A DNA stretch of 64,000 bases from Modicisalibacter tunisiensis (GTDB taxonomy: Bacteria > Pseudomonadota > Gammaproteobacteria > Pseudomonadales > Halomonadaceae): assembly GCF_020148005.1 (NCBI RefSeq), contig NZ_JAGXFD010000001.1:805541-869540 (forward strand), in the 5' to 3' direction. Of this stretch, positions 54,805 to 63,695 are shown piece by piece (positions within the stretch are counted from its first letter, which is position 1; the number at the start of each line of letters is the position of its first letter). Position numbers and translations under genes: made by a program. The notes beneath the pieces are model-generated. The model made no database searches. It saw only the letters and a list, made by a program, of their open reading frames with translations, and had not been told where the DNA came from.

Positions 54805-54907
54805 CGGTCAGCTCTCCTGAAAGTCGACAAGTCGGCAGGGGCGCGATGCACGCCCAGCAGGCATGCAGACAGTTTTAGCGCGACAAAGAGTACATTTCAA
54901 AATTTTT

Positions 54908-54917
54908 TTGTATACAG
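54908..54917. promoter_or_regulatory. putative GntR operator between uraH and uraD
   Basis: TTGTATACAG (54908-54917) sits in the A+T-rich 191-base divergent region between uraH (-) and uraD (+). It matches the site upstream of the GntR gene in nine of ten bases. Its place allows control of both directions. Confidence 0.5.
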
Positions 54918-54995
54918 TTTAATGGTTAACCTGTTCTACACTGGGGGCGTCGCACCGACTCACCCCGTTTGTCATCGCTATCAGGAGCCTCCTTA

Positions 54996-55523
54996 ATGAC
55001 CGACGCGCTTCTCGACCCTCGCCCCAGCACCCTGGATCGTGCCGCCTTCGTCCGCCAGTTCGGCGACGTCTACGAGCACTCGCCGTGGATCGCCGAGCAG
55101 GCCTGGGACATCGGCCTGGACGCCCGCCACGACACCCCGGCGGGGCTCGCCGACGCACTGGCCGCGGTGCTCGACGCCGCCGACACCGAGCGGCAACTGG
55201 CGGTGATTCGCGCCCACCCCGACCTGGCCGGGAAGGCCGCCAAGAGCGGCGCCCTGACCGCCGACTCGACCCGCGAGCAGGCCGGCGCCGGGCTTGATCA
55301 GTGCAGCGAGGCCGAATACGAACGCTTTCACCGCTATAACGATGCCTACAAGGCACGTTTCGGCTTTCCCTTCGTGATGGCCGTGAAGGGCAGCGACCGT
55401 CACCGGATCCTGGCCGCTTTCGAGCAGCGCCTCGAGCATACCCCCGACGAAGAGCGGCGGACCGCCATCGAACAGATCCACCGCATCGCCCTGCTGCGCC
55501 TGAACGACCGCGTCACCCGCTAG
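54996..55523 (+). CDS. uraD: OHCU decarboxylase
   Basis: A 175-aa all-helical enzyme. Family segments are FGDVYEHSPWIAEQAW (catalytic-region His near residue 29), IRAHPDLAGKAA (catalytic His) and RFGFPFVMAVKG. It decarboxylates OHCU to S-allantoin, completing urate breakdown with PuuD and UraH. The ATG at 54996 follows AGGAG. It is divergent from uraH. Confidence 0.95.
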   Translation: MTDALLDPRPSTLDRAAFVRQFGDVYEHSPWIAEQAWDIGLDARHDTPAGLADALAAVLDAADTERQLAVIRAHPDLAGKAAKSGALTADSTREQAGAGLDQCSEAEYERFHRYNDAYKARFGFPFVMAVKGSDRHRILAAFEQRLEHTPDEERRTAIEQIHRIALLRLNDRVTR

Positions 55524-55634
55524 CGCCGCATTGCGACCCGGAAAATGGAAGCCGTTTCCGTTGGCGGCGGACAGCCCCGGCGGGAGTGTGTATCCTTGTG
55601 CGCCAATAGACCGAGTCGCAATGGAGAACGGGGC

Positions 55635-56474
55635 GTGACAGTAGAGAATCGACGCAAGCCGGTCGGTCGGCCGGCCGGGTCCGGCAAGAGCAGCGGCGGC
55701 CACAGCCAGTCGCTGGTGCGTGGCCTGAACATTCTCGAGGGCCTGGCGGCGGCACCCGGCGGGCTGGGCCTGTCCGATATCGCGCAGATCGTCGGGCTGG
55801 CCCCCTCGACCACCCATCGTCTGCTGCAGGCCCTGCACAAGCAGGGTTTCATCACGCACGATGCCGAGCTGGGCCTGTGGAAGGTCGGCGTCAAGACCTT
55901 CCAGATCGGCAATACCTTCCTCGAGGCCCGCGACTTCGTCGCCACCACCCGCCCCTTCCTGCGCAGCCTCACCCAGGACAGCGGCGAGACCGCCAACCTG
56001 GCGATCCGCGACGACGGTCTGGCGGTGTTCCTGGCCCAGAGCGAGTCCTCGCAGATGATGCGCATGATCACGCGCCTCGGCTCGCGGGCCCCCCTGCATG
56101 CCTCCGGCGTGGGCAAGGCGCTGCTCGCCTGGCTGCCGGACAAGGAGGTCGAGCGCATCCTGCAGAACCGCGGCCTCAACCGGGTGACGCCCAACACCCT
56201 GGACACCCCGGCCCGGCTGCGCGAGAGCCTGGCCGAGATTCGCCGCCAGGGCTACGCCTGCGACCGCGAGGAGCATGCCATCGGCCTCAACTGCGTGGCC
56301 GCCTCGCTGCACGACGAGCACGGTGCCCCGCTGGCGGCGATCTCGGTATCCGGGCCGGTGGCGCGCATCCCCGAGTCGCGCCTGGCGGAACTGGGCGGCA
56401 TGGTCAGCCGGGCGGCCCGCGAGATCACCACCCAGATCGGCGGTCAGATGCCGCGCGTCGAGGACTGGTCCTGA
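55635..56474 (+). CDS. IclR-family transcriptional regulator
   Basis: A 279-aa IclR regulator with winged helix LVRGLNILEGLAAAPGGLGL then IAQIVGLAPSTTHRLLQAL (about residues 26-70) and a GAF-like effector domain (GSRAPLHASGVGKALLAWLP; YACDREEHAIGLNCVAA). Its place after uraD suggests control of ureide/purine catabolism, but no effector can be named. GTG at 55635 is chosen with GGAG upstream; the frame extends 30 codons further without homology. GGAAA (55540-55544) and TTTCC (55555-55559) upstream might be its operator. Confidence 0.85.
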   Translation: MTVENRRKPVGRPAGSGKSSGGHSQSLVRGLNILEGLAAAPGGLGLSDIAQIVGLAPSTTHRLLQALHKQGFITHDAELGLWKVGVKTFQIGNTFLEARDFVATTRPFLRSLTQDSGETANLAIRDDGLAVFLAQSESSQMMRMITRLGSRAPLHASGVGKALLAWLPDKEVERILQNRGLNRVTPNTLDTPARLRESLAEIRRQGYACDREEHAIGLNCVAASLHDEHGAPLAAISVSGPVARIPESRLAELGGMVSRAAREITTQIGGQMPRVEDWS

Positions 56475-57329
<855 letters not shown>

Positions 57330-57489
57330 GGCCGTCACTCCTGTGTGCATGGCGCGCCGTCTCCCTGGCGCGGCCGGTCACTGCAAGGTAGATGCGCCCC
57401 GGCGCCGACTCAAGCGGCCGGCGCGTGCCGAGACGCCTTGCGGCCGCTACACTAGCGCCCGACATTTTGCCGACCGCGAGGCCCTGCCG

Positions 57490-58521
57490 ATGACGTCCCA
57501 CCTGCTTTCCGTCGATTCCCTCTCCCGCGACCACGTCGACCACCTGCTGCGCGTCGCCGGTCGCATGGAGCCCATCGCCCAGCGCCGCAAGGTCACCCGC
57601 GTGCTGGAAGGCGCGGTACTCGGCAACCTGTTCTTCGAGGCCAGCACCCGCACCCGGGTGAGCTTCAACGCCGCCTTCTGCCGGCTGGGCGGCAGTGTCT
57701 GCGACACCACCGGCTTCACCTTCTCGTCGATGGCCAAGGGCGAGTCGCTCTACGACACCAGCCGAGTGCTGGGCGGCTACTGCGATGCCCTGGTCATGCG
57801 CCATCCCGACCAGGGTTCGGTGGCCGAGTTCGCCGACGCGATCAACGTGCCGGTGATCAACGGCGGCGACGGCCCGGGCGAGCACCCCAGCCAGGCGCTG
57901 CTCGACCTCTACACCATCGACAAGGAATTCACCCGCCTCGGCAAGCACCTGGCCGGCGCCCACATCCTGCTCACCGGCGATCTGCGCCACGGGCGCACCG
58001 TGCACTCGCTGATCAAGCTGCTGTCGCTCTACGACCCGCTGCGCATCACCCTGGTGTCGCCGCCGGGGCTGGAGATGCCGCGCGCGCTGATCGACCTGGC
58101 GGCCTCGCGCGGCCACCGGGTCGAGGAACGCGAGAGCCTCGACAGCGACTTCAGCGACCTCGACGTGGTTTACACCACGCGCATCCAGAAGGAACGTTTC
58201 ACCGAGGAGTTTTCCGAGAGCTTCGCCGGGGTCTCCCGGGACTTCCACGTCGACAAGGCGTTTCTCGACCGCCACTGCAGCGCCACCACCGTGGTCATGC
58301 ACCCGCTGCCGCGCGACAGCCGGCCCGGCACCAACGACCTCGACGTCGACCTCAACGGCGACCCGCGCCTGGCGATCTTCCGCCAGACTGACAACGGCAT
58401 CCCCGTGCGCATGGCGATCTTCGCCACCCTGCTCAAGGTCGAGGAGCTGATCGAGCAGGACCTGCGCGACGTGCGCTGGTTCGTGCCGAAGACCGTCGGC
58501 GTCGACGACCGCACGCTCTGA
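57490..58521 (+). CDS. pyrB: aspartate carbamoyltransferase
   Basis: A 343-aa transcarbamylase. It has the carbamoyl-phosphate loop FFEASTRTRVSFNAAF (STRTR, near residue 54), the HPSQALLDLYTI segment (near 137) and HPLPRDSRPGTNDLDVDL (near 270), whose Arg binds aspartate. It commits carbamoyl phosphate and aspartate to pyrimidine synthesis. It is longer than E. coli PyrB. No pyrI, pyrC' or pyrR is adjacent, so its quaternary partner is not evident. It lies beside the ruvX block but on the other strand. Confidence 0.9.
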   Translation: MTSHLLSVDSLSRDHVDHLLRVAGRMEPIAQRRKVTRVLEGAVLGNLFFEASTRTRVSFNAAFCRLGGSVCDTTGFTFSSMAKGESLYDTSRVLGGYCDALVMRHPDQGSVAEFADAINVPVINGGDGPGEHPSQALLDLYTIDKEFTRLGKHLAGAHILLTGDLRHGRTVHSLIKLLSLYDPLRITLVSPPGLEMPRALIDLAASRGHRVEERESLDSDFSDLDVVYTTRIQKERFTEEFSESFAGVSRDFHVDKAFLDRHCSATTVVMHPLPRDSRPGTNDLDVDLNGDPRLAIFRQTDNGIPVRMAIFATLLKVEELIEQDLRDVRWFVPKTVGVDDRTL

Positions 58522-58540
58522 CGGCGGTCCAGAACGACGC

Positions 58541-58575
58541 ACGGCCGGCCCTTTCAGGCCGGCCGTCTTGCTTTC
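58541..58575 (+). terminator. terminator after pyrB
   Basis: ACGGCCGGCC (58541-58550) and GGCCGGCCGT (58557-58566) form a 10-bp stem with a 6-base loop, followed by a T-rich CTTGCTTTC. It separates the convergent pyrB and ruvX. Confidence 0.75.
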
Positions 58576-58605
58576 TGGGCAGGGGAAGTGGAAAGGCGCG
58601 CGGGA

Positions 58606-59052
58606 TCAGCCGAGCGGGCGCGCCGGCAGCCCCTCCCCGGCGGCAAACCAGCTTTCGAGGATCAGCTGCGCGGCCAGGCCGTCGACGCTTTCCTCACGAT
58701 AGTTGCCGCGATGCCCCCGCTCGCGGGCGATGCTCTTGGCCTCGCGGGTCGAGCCGCGCTCGTCGACCATCTCCCAGGGCTTGCCGTAGCGGCCGTAGAG
58801 GCGCTTGCCGAACTTGCGCGCGCGCGTGCTCATGGTCGTCTCGCTGCCGTCGTTGTCGATCGGCAGGCCGACCACGAACAGGTCCGGGCGCCACTCCTCG
58901 ACCAGCCGCGTCACCACGGCCCAGTCGGGAATGCCGTCGCGGGCCGGCAGCGGCTCCAGTGCCGTGGCGCGGCGGATCAGCTCGTTGCCCACCGCCACGC
59001 CGATGCGCCGGGTGCCGAAATCGAAGGCCAGGATCAGGCGTTCGCCGCTCAA
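58606..59052 (-). CDS. ruvX: Holliday junction resolvase-like protein RuvX/YqgF
   Basis: A 148-aa RNase H-fold protein with the opening LILAFDFGTRRIGVAVGNEL (catalytic Asp near residue 11), VVGLPIDNDGSET, MVDERGSTREA and the C-terminal EESVDGLAAQLILESW. Relatives act in pre-16S rRNA 5'-end processing and possibly recombination. The start is TTG at 59052, overlapping the yqgE stop (TTGA), as expected for coupled translation. It is the last gene of the gshB-tonB-yqgE-ruvX unit. Confidence 0.92.
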   Translation of the reverse strand: MSGERLILAFDFGTRRIGVAVGNELIRRATALEPLPARDGIPDWAVVTRLVEEWRPDLFVVGLPIDNDGSETTMSTRARKFGKRLYGRYGKPWEMVDERGSTREAKSIARERGHRGNYREESVDGLAAQLILESWFAAGEGLPARPLG

Positions 59053-59606
59053 CTGTGGCCTGCCTCGCCGGTCAGCAGGTTGAGGTCGATGCCGAGGATC
59101 CCGGCGGCGGCGTTGAGGCGCTGTTCCGGCGGCAGGTCGAAGATCACGCCGGGCTGGGCCTCGACGGTCAGCCAGGTGTTCTCCTTGAGCTCGCTCTCCA
59201 GCTGGCCGGCCTCCCAGCCACAGCAGCCCAGGCAGACGATGAACTGCTCCGGGCCCTCGCCGCGGGCCAGCGCCTTGAGCATGTCCATCGACGTGGTCAG
59301 GGCGATGTCGTCGGCGACCTGGATGCTCGAGTCCCAGGGCTCGGCGCTGCCGCGATGCAGGATGAAGCCGCGGTCGCGATGCACCGGCCCGCCGTAGTAG
59401 ACCGGCTGGTCCCGCGCCGGGCAGGCATCGGCATCGATGTCGAGCTGCTCGAGCAGGGCGTCCAGCGTCAGCTCCAGCGGATGGTTGACGATCACGCCCA
59501 TGGTGCCGTCATCGTCGTGATCGCACAGATAGCTCAGGCTGCCGGCGAAGTTGGGATCCTCGAGATGAGGCATCGCCAGCAGGAAATGGTTGCGCAAGCT
59601 TTGCAT
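59049..59606 (-). CDS. YqgE/AlgH family protein
   Basis: A 185-aa protein of the UPF0301 (YqgE/AlgH) family: LRNHFLLAMPHLEDPNFAGS, then GTMGVIVNHPLELTL, YYGGPVHRDRGFILH and YAGWEAGQLE-like CCGWEAGQLESEL. Its biochemical role is not settled; AlgH was linked to alginate regulation in Pseudomonas. It overlaps ruvX and follows the TonB-like gene by 14 bases. Confidence 0.93.
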   Translation of the reverse strand: MQSLRNHFLLAMPHLEDPNFAGSLSYLCDHDDDGTMGVIVNHPLELTLDALLEQLDIDADACPARDQPVYYGGPVHRDRGFILHRGSAEPWDSSIQVADDIALTTSMDMLKALARGEGPEQFIVCLGCCGWEAGQLESELKENTWLTVEAQPGVIFDLPPEQRLNAAAGILGIDLNLLTGEAGHS

Positions 59607-59620
59607 GGGCCTCCCGGGCG

Positions 59621-60547
59621 TCAGCGCACGCCGAAATTGTTGCCTTTGCCGTACCGCCAGACCCGCGTGATGGTGAGGCTGTCGCGCGCACCCATGCCCT
59701 TGTCGAAGGGCCGGTAGGGCGCGGCGCCTCGCACGGTGTCGAGGGCGGCCTGGTCGAGTCGGGGCTTTCCGGAGGATTGTATCACCTCTGCCTGGCGCAG
59801 CTGACCGTCGCGGCCGATGACCACGCGGATGCGCAGCTGGCCGTCGAGATCCGGCGGCGCCGGGTAGAAGCGGTTGCCGTAGGTTTCCACGCGCCGCGTC
59901 CAGTCCTCCTCGTAGCGCGCCTCGGCGGCCTTGCGGGCGGCGCGCTGGCTGGCATCGCCCTCGCCGCCGCCGGCCGGGGCGGCGTCGAAGCCGCGCTCGC
60001 GGACGCTGGACGTGGCCTGGGCCAGCAGGTCCCGGCCGCTCGCCGCCGACGCATCGCGCCGCGGTTTCGGTGGCTCGTCAGGAGACGGCGGCGTCGGTGC
60101 TGAATCCGGTGCCGGCGCGGGCTCGGGCGCCGGAGCCGGGGGGGGCTCGGAAGGCGCCGCCGGTTCATCGGGGGCGGTCGGCTCGGGCGGCGGTGCCGGC
60201 GAGTCGGTCGCCGCGGGCGGCGGCGGGGACGACGCCGATTCCGGCGCAGGCGGCGAAGACGGCGAAGACGGCGCGGCGGGCGTGTCGTGACCGGCCGACG
60301 CCGGCCCCGAGGCCGTCTGCGCGGCCTCGGCGATGGCCCGGGCCGCCTGCGGGTCAACCGCGGGCTGGCGAGTCAGCACCACGTCGATCGCCGGCGGTGG
60401 CTCGGGGGGCGGCGGCGACCACGTCAGCCCGGCGACCCCCGCCAGCACCAGCGCATGCAGCGCCAGCGCCGACGCGCCGGCCAGCCACTGCCGATAGCGG
60501 CGGCTGACTGGGGCGTAGTCGTGCGGGTCGCTCACCGGCGCCGTCAC
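59621..60547 (-). CDS. TonB-family energy transducer
   Basis: A 308-aa protein with one N-terminal membrane helix (about residues 24-41, ASALALHALVLAGVAGLTW), a long Pro/Ala/Ser-rich spacer (about 42-175) able to span the periplasm, and a C-terminal TonB domain (VETYGNRFYPAPPDL; LRIRVVIGRDGQLRQAEVIQ; PYRPFDKGMGARDSLTITRV). It passes proton-motive energy to outer-membrane receptors. No exbB/exbD or receptor is adjacent, but this position between gshB and yqgE is conserved in pseudomonads. The spacer coding sequence is highly repetitive in base composition. Confidence 0.9.
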   Translation of the reverse strand: MTAPVSDPHDYAPVSRRYRQWLAGASALALHALVLAGVAGLTWSPPPPEPPPAIDVVLTRQPAVDPQAARAIAEAAQTASGPASAGHDTPAAPSSPSSPPAPESASSPPPPAATDSPAPPPEPTAPDEPAAPSEPPPAPAPEPAPAPDSAPTPPSPDEPPKPRRDASAASGRDLLAQATSSVRERGFDAAPAGGGEGDASQRAARKAAEARYEEDWTRRVETYGNRFYPAPPDLDGQLRIRVVIGRDGQLRQAEVIQSSGKPRLDQAALDTVRGAAPYRPFDKGMGARDSLTITRVWRYGKGNNFGVR

Positions 60548-60562
60548 GGCCGCGTTCCCGGC

Positions 60563-61531
60563 TCAGTGACGACGCTCGGCGAGCCGCCGCTCGATGGCGT
60601 CTATCAGCTCGCCGGCGATGTCGGTGCCGCGCTGGTCGTCGATCTCGCGCACGCAGGTCGGGCTGGTGACGTTGATCTCGGTGATGTAGTCGCCGATCAC
60701 GTCGAGCCCCACGAACATCAGCCGCTTCTCGCGGATCACCGGCTGCACCTGCCCGATCAGCCAGTGATCGCGCTCGGTGAGCTCGCGACTCACCCCGCGA
60801 CCGCCGGCGGCCAGGTTGCCGCGGGTCTCGCCGGCCAGCGGCACCCGCGCCAGCCCGTAGGGAATCGGCTCGCCATCGACCAGCAGGATGCGGGTGTCGC
60901 CGTCCTTGATCTCCGGGATGTAGCGCTGGGCCATGATCTGGCGCCGGCCACGCTCGGTGAGCATCTCGAGGATGGAACCCAGGTTGCGCCCCTCGGGGCG
61001 GACGTGGAAGATTCCCGAGCCGCCCATGCCGTCCAGCGGCTTGAAGATCACGTCGCCGTGCTCGGCGTGGAAGGCGCGCAGCACCCTGGCGTCGCAGGAG
61101 ACCACGCTGGGCGGGATGCACTGCGGGAACTGCTGGGCGAAGAGCTTCTCGTTGCACTCGAGCAGCGCCCGGGTGGGGTTGACCACCAGCACGCCTTCCC
61201 GCTCGGCGAAGCCCAGCAGGTACACGGCATTGAGGAAGTGGCCGTCGACCGGCGGATCCTTGCGCATCAGGATCACGTCGAGCTCGGCCAGCGGCGTGGC
61301 CTCGGGCTCGTCCAGGGCGTACCAGCACTCGGGGTCGCGATACACCTCCAGCTCGCGCAGTCGGCCCATGGCGCGGCCGTCGCGCAGGTAGAGGTCCTCC
61401 TGTTCCAGATAGTACAGCGAGGCCCCCCGGTCCTGGGCGGCCCAGAGCATGGCCAGGGTGGTATCCTTCTTGTAGGCGATCGCGGCGATGGGGTCCATCA
61501 CCACGCCGATCTTGAGGGGGCGTTGGCTCAT
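60563..61531 (-). CDS. gshB: glutathione synthetase
   Basis: A 322-aa ATP-grasp enzyme. It has the N-terminal LKIGVVMDPIAAIAYKKDTT, LMRKDPPVD, VFKPLDGMGGSGIF-type ATP loop (DVIFKPLDGMGGSGIFHV, near residue 155), and GVSRELTERD, then FVGLDVIGDYITEINVTSPT. It joins gamma-glutamylcysteine and glycine. The start at 61531 matches the family N-terminus. It heads the four-gene unit with tonB, yqgE and ruvX (gaps of 15 and 14 bases, then an overlap). Confidence 0.95.
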   Translation of the reverse strand: MSQRPLKIGVVMDPIAAIAYKKDTTLAMLWAAQDRGASLYYLEQEDLYLRDGRAMGRLRELEVYRDPECWYALDEPEATPLAELDVILMRKDPPVDGHFLNAVYLLGFAEREGVLVVNPTRALLECNEKLFAQQFPQCIPPSVVSCDARVLRAFHAEHGDVIFKPLDGMGGSGIFHVRPEGRNLGSILEMLTERGRRQIMAQRYIPEIKDGDTRILLVDGEPIPYGLARVPLAGETRGNLAAGGRGVSRELTERDHWLIGQVQPVIREKRLMFVGLDVIGDYITEINVTSPTCVREIDDQRGTDIAGELIDAIERRLAERRH

Positions 61532-61682
61532 CGGTCTACTCGTCGGCGCCGGATCGGTCCGGCGGGAAATGATGGCTTGCAGTATGCCGCAGGCCGGCGG
61601 CGGACTCCAAGGCACCCGCCGCCGTCACTCGGGTTATCACAGACAGCGGCCGTATGACTCAGGCCGGCCCGGGCAACAGGTC

Positions 61683-61755
61683 CACGGGGGCGCTATGAAC
61701 CCCTCCATGGGCGCTACTTTGGCCATCCATGGCCCAAACCCCTCTACGACCTGTT
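61683..61755. repeat. palindrome-rich intergenic element
   Basis: The gap between gshB and the S1-domain gene contains two GCGCTA blocks (61690-61695, 61711-61716) and a hairpin GGCCAT-CC-ATGGCC (61721-61734). It looks like an intergenic mosaic repeat, but no second copy is present in the window, so this is based on structure alone. Confidence 0.35.
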
Positions 61756-61813
61756 CCCGGCTCCGTCGAAATGGGCCAACTGCAATAGCCCGGCTACCGG
61801 CCCACCACGGGCT

Positions 61814-62554
61814 TCACCGGGCGTCGCCGGATGGAGTCCCGTCGTCGACGCGGTGGATACCGTCGGCCTCGAGCCGGATGCGGCGCTGCTTGTAGAGTCC
61901 GCCGATCGCCTCCTTGAAGGCGCTCTTGCTGACCCCCAGCCGGGCCTTGACCACCGCCGCCGGGCTCTTGTCGGTGAGCGCCAGGAAGCCGTCGCCCTCG
62001 TCCAGCGCGGCCAGCACCCGCTCGCGGGCCTGGTCGCGCCGCGCCCCGCCCAGCGGCGCCAGCGACAGGTCGAGCCGCCCGTCCTCGCGGACCCGGCGGA
62101 CATAGCCGTCGAGCCGCTCGCCGCGCCGCAGGGCCCGGGGCAGGTCGTCCTGATAGAGCAGCCCCCAGACGCGATGCTCGACCACCGCCTTGACGCCCAG
62201 CGGTGTACGGTCGGCAACGACCAGCGTCACCGCATCGCCCGGCGCCAGGTCGTCGCCGGTGTCGGCGATGAAGCGATTGAGGCGCATCGAGGCCACCGGG
62301 CGGCTGCGTTCGTCGACGTTGATCTTCACCAGCACATGGCGCCCCGCCTCGGGCCGGCCGACCTGCTCGCCGAAGGGCAGCAGCAGGTCCTTGGGACGCC
62401 CCCAGTCGAGAAAGGCGCCGCTGTCGTTGACGCTGACCACGCGCAGCCAGGCGACCTCGCCGATCGCCGGGTGCGGCGCTCGGGAGTCGGCATCGGCATG
62501 TCGCGGGGTGTCGGCAGCGGCGGAAGGCGGGCGCGAAGGGGCGCGTCGGGACAT
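61814..62554 (-). CDS. CvfB-like S1 RNA-binding domain protein
   Basis: A 246-aa protein with several S1-like OB folds: WLRVVSVNDSGAFLDWGRPKDLLLP (near residue 36), HVLVKINVDERSRPVASMRL, GYVRRVREDGRLDLSL, and a C-terminal winged helix (VVKARLGVSKSAFKEAIGGL then YKQRRIRLEADGI). This is the layout of CvfB/YitL, RNA-binding regulators of virulence and surface genes in firmicutes. In proteobacteria the role is unknown. The start could be ATG 62554 or 62596; the former gives the compact family length. It lies between rsmE and gshB, which are often closer neighbours. Confidence 0.85.
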   Translation of the reverse strand: MSRRAPSRPPSAAADTPRHADADSRAPHPAIGEVAWLRVVSVNDSGAFLDWGRPKDLLLPFGEQVGRPEAGRHVLVKINVDERSRPVASMRLNRFIADTGDDLAPGDAVTLVVADRTPLGVKAVVEHRVWGLLYQDDLPRALRRGERLDGYVRRVREDGRLDLSLAPLGGARRDQARERVLAALDEGDGFLALTDKSPAAVVKARLGVSKSAFKEAIGGLYKQRRIRLEADGIHRVDDGTPSGDAR

Positions 62555-62634
62555 GACGGAGTACCTGCAAAGCAAGGGAAGGATGGCAATGGCCATTATG
62601 CGGCCGGGCAGCGCCCGCGGGCAAAGGGCGTTGA

Positions 62635-62805
62635 CGGCGGCGGCCCGGTGGCGAGCTCATCGCGACCGAAGTCGCTCCCACAGCATCCGGCCGCAACGAC
62701 CCTGACCAGGCCGGTCAGCCTGGTGGGTAGACTTGTGGGAGGGGATTCATCCCCGACGGCGGTGCCCGGCGGCCGGTTCATCGCGACTGAAGTCGCTCCC
62801 ACGGC
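62635..62805. repeat. dispersed palindromic intergenic repeat, copy B (double)
   Basis: The 314-base gap between the S1-domain gene and rsmE holds two GCGAC(C/T)GAAGTCGCTCCCAC blocks, near 62660 and 62782, round a CCGGTCAGCCTG and a GTGGGAGGGGATTCATCCCC block near 62735. The order matches copy A at 7319-7417 with an extra terminal unit. No gene is seen here. Confidence 0.65.
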
Positions 62806-62868
62806 CAGGCGCCGGATGAGCGACCTGCCGAGAGATCACGGCCAGCGCAGTCGTTTGCAGGCGCCCTC

Positions 62869-63597
62869 TCAGAGATCGCCGAAGTAATGCTGCAACAACG
62901 TCAGCGCCACCACCGGCGCGGTCTCGGTGCGCAGCACGCGCGGGCCCAGGGTCAGCGGCGCGAAACCGGCGTCGGTGGCGGCGGCCACCTCGGCCTCGGC
63001 GAGCCCGCCCTCGGGACCGATCAGCAGGGTCGCCGTGTCGATGCCGTCGCGTGCCTGCCAGGCGGTCGGGGTGGCCGGGTGCAGCACCAGGCGCAGCGTC
63101 TCGTCGCGCACGGCGAGCCAGGCGGCGAGCGTCATCGGCGGATGCACCGGCGGCACGGTGGCACGCCCGCACTGCTCGCAGGCACTCGCCGCCACGCCGC
63201 GCCAGTGGGCCAGCTTCTTCGCCTCGCGCTCGCCCTTGAGGCGCACGTCGCCGTGATCGGTGTAGAGCGGGGTGATCGCCGCCACGCCCAGCTCGACGGC
63301 CTTCTGGATGGCGTAGTCCATGCGATCGCCCTTGGAGATCGCCTGACCCAGGTGCACGGCCAGCGGCGACTCGCCGGCTCCCGGCGCGACCGTGTCGACC
63401 CGCGCCACGACCCGCTTGCGGCCGACCTCGACGAGCTCGGCGGCGGCCTCGAGCCCCCGGCCGTCGAACAGCGTCAGCCGCGCGCCCTCGCGCAGGCGCA
63501 GTACCGCCGCCACGTGGCGTGCCGCACTGTCGGGCAGGGTCAGGGCATCACCGGGGTGCAGCGTGGCATCGACATGAATTCGCGGGCCGGGCGTCAC
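62869..63597 (-). CDS. rsmE: 16S rRNA (uracil(1498)-N3)-methyltransferase
   Basis: A 242-aa SPOUT-class methyltransferase. The N-terminal PUA-like domain includes HVAAVLRLREGARLTLFDG. The trefoil-knot SAM site is formed by LLIGPEGGLAEAEV (near residue 190) and LGPRVLRTETAPVVAL (near 216). It methylates U1498 of 16S rRNA in assembled 30S subunits. It lies upstream of gshB with the S1-domain gene in between. Confidence 0.95.
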   Translation of the reverse strand: MTPGPRIHVDATLHPGDALTLPDSAARHVAAVLRLREGARLTLFDGRGLEAAAELVEVGRKRVVARVDTVAPGAGESPLAVHLGQAISKGDRMDYAIQKAVELGVAAITPLYTDHGDVRLKGEREAKKLAHWRGVAASACEQCGRATVPPVHPPMTLAAWLAVRDETLRLVLHPATPTAWQARDGIDTATLLIGPEGGLAEAEVAAATDAGFAPLTLGPRVLRTETAPVVALTLLQHYFGDL

Positions 63598-63661
63598 GAC
63601 GCGGGCTCTCCATCGGCTGGCGCTCGGTGAGCGGCGTCACCGGGGCGGTGAAGGGACGGCG

Positions 63662-63686
63662 TCGCGGGGGCCGGGCGCCCCCGCGA
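63662..63686. terminator. GC hairpin after secB
   Basis: TCGCGGGGGC (63662-63671) and GCCCCCGCGA (63677-63686) form a perfect 10-bp stem with a 5-base loop just after the secB stop. On the minus strand no U-run follows, so termination there would be inefficient or Rho-assisted. Confidence 0.5.
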
Positions 63687-63695
63687 ACGAGGCGC

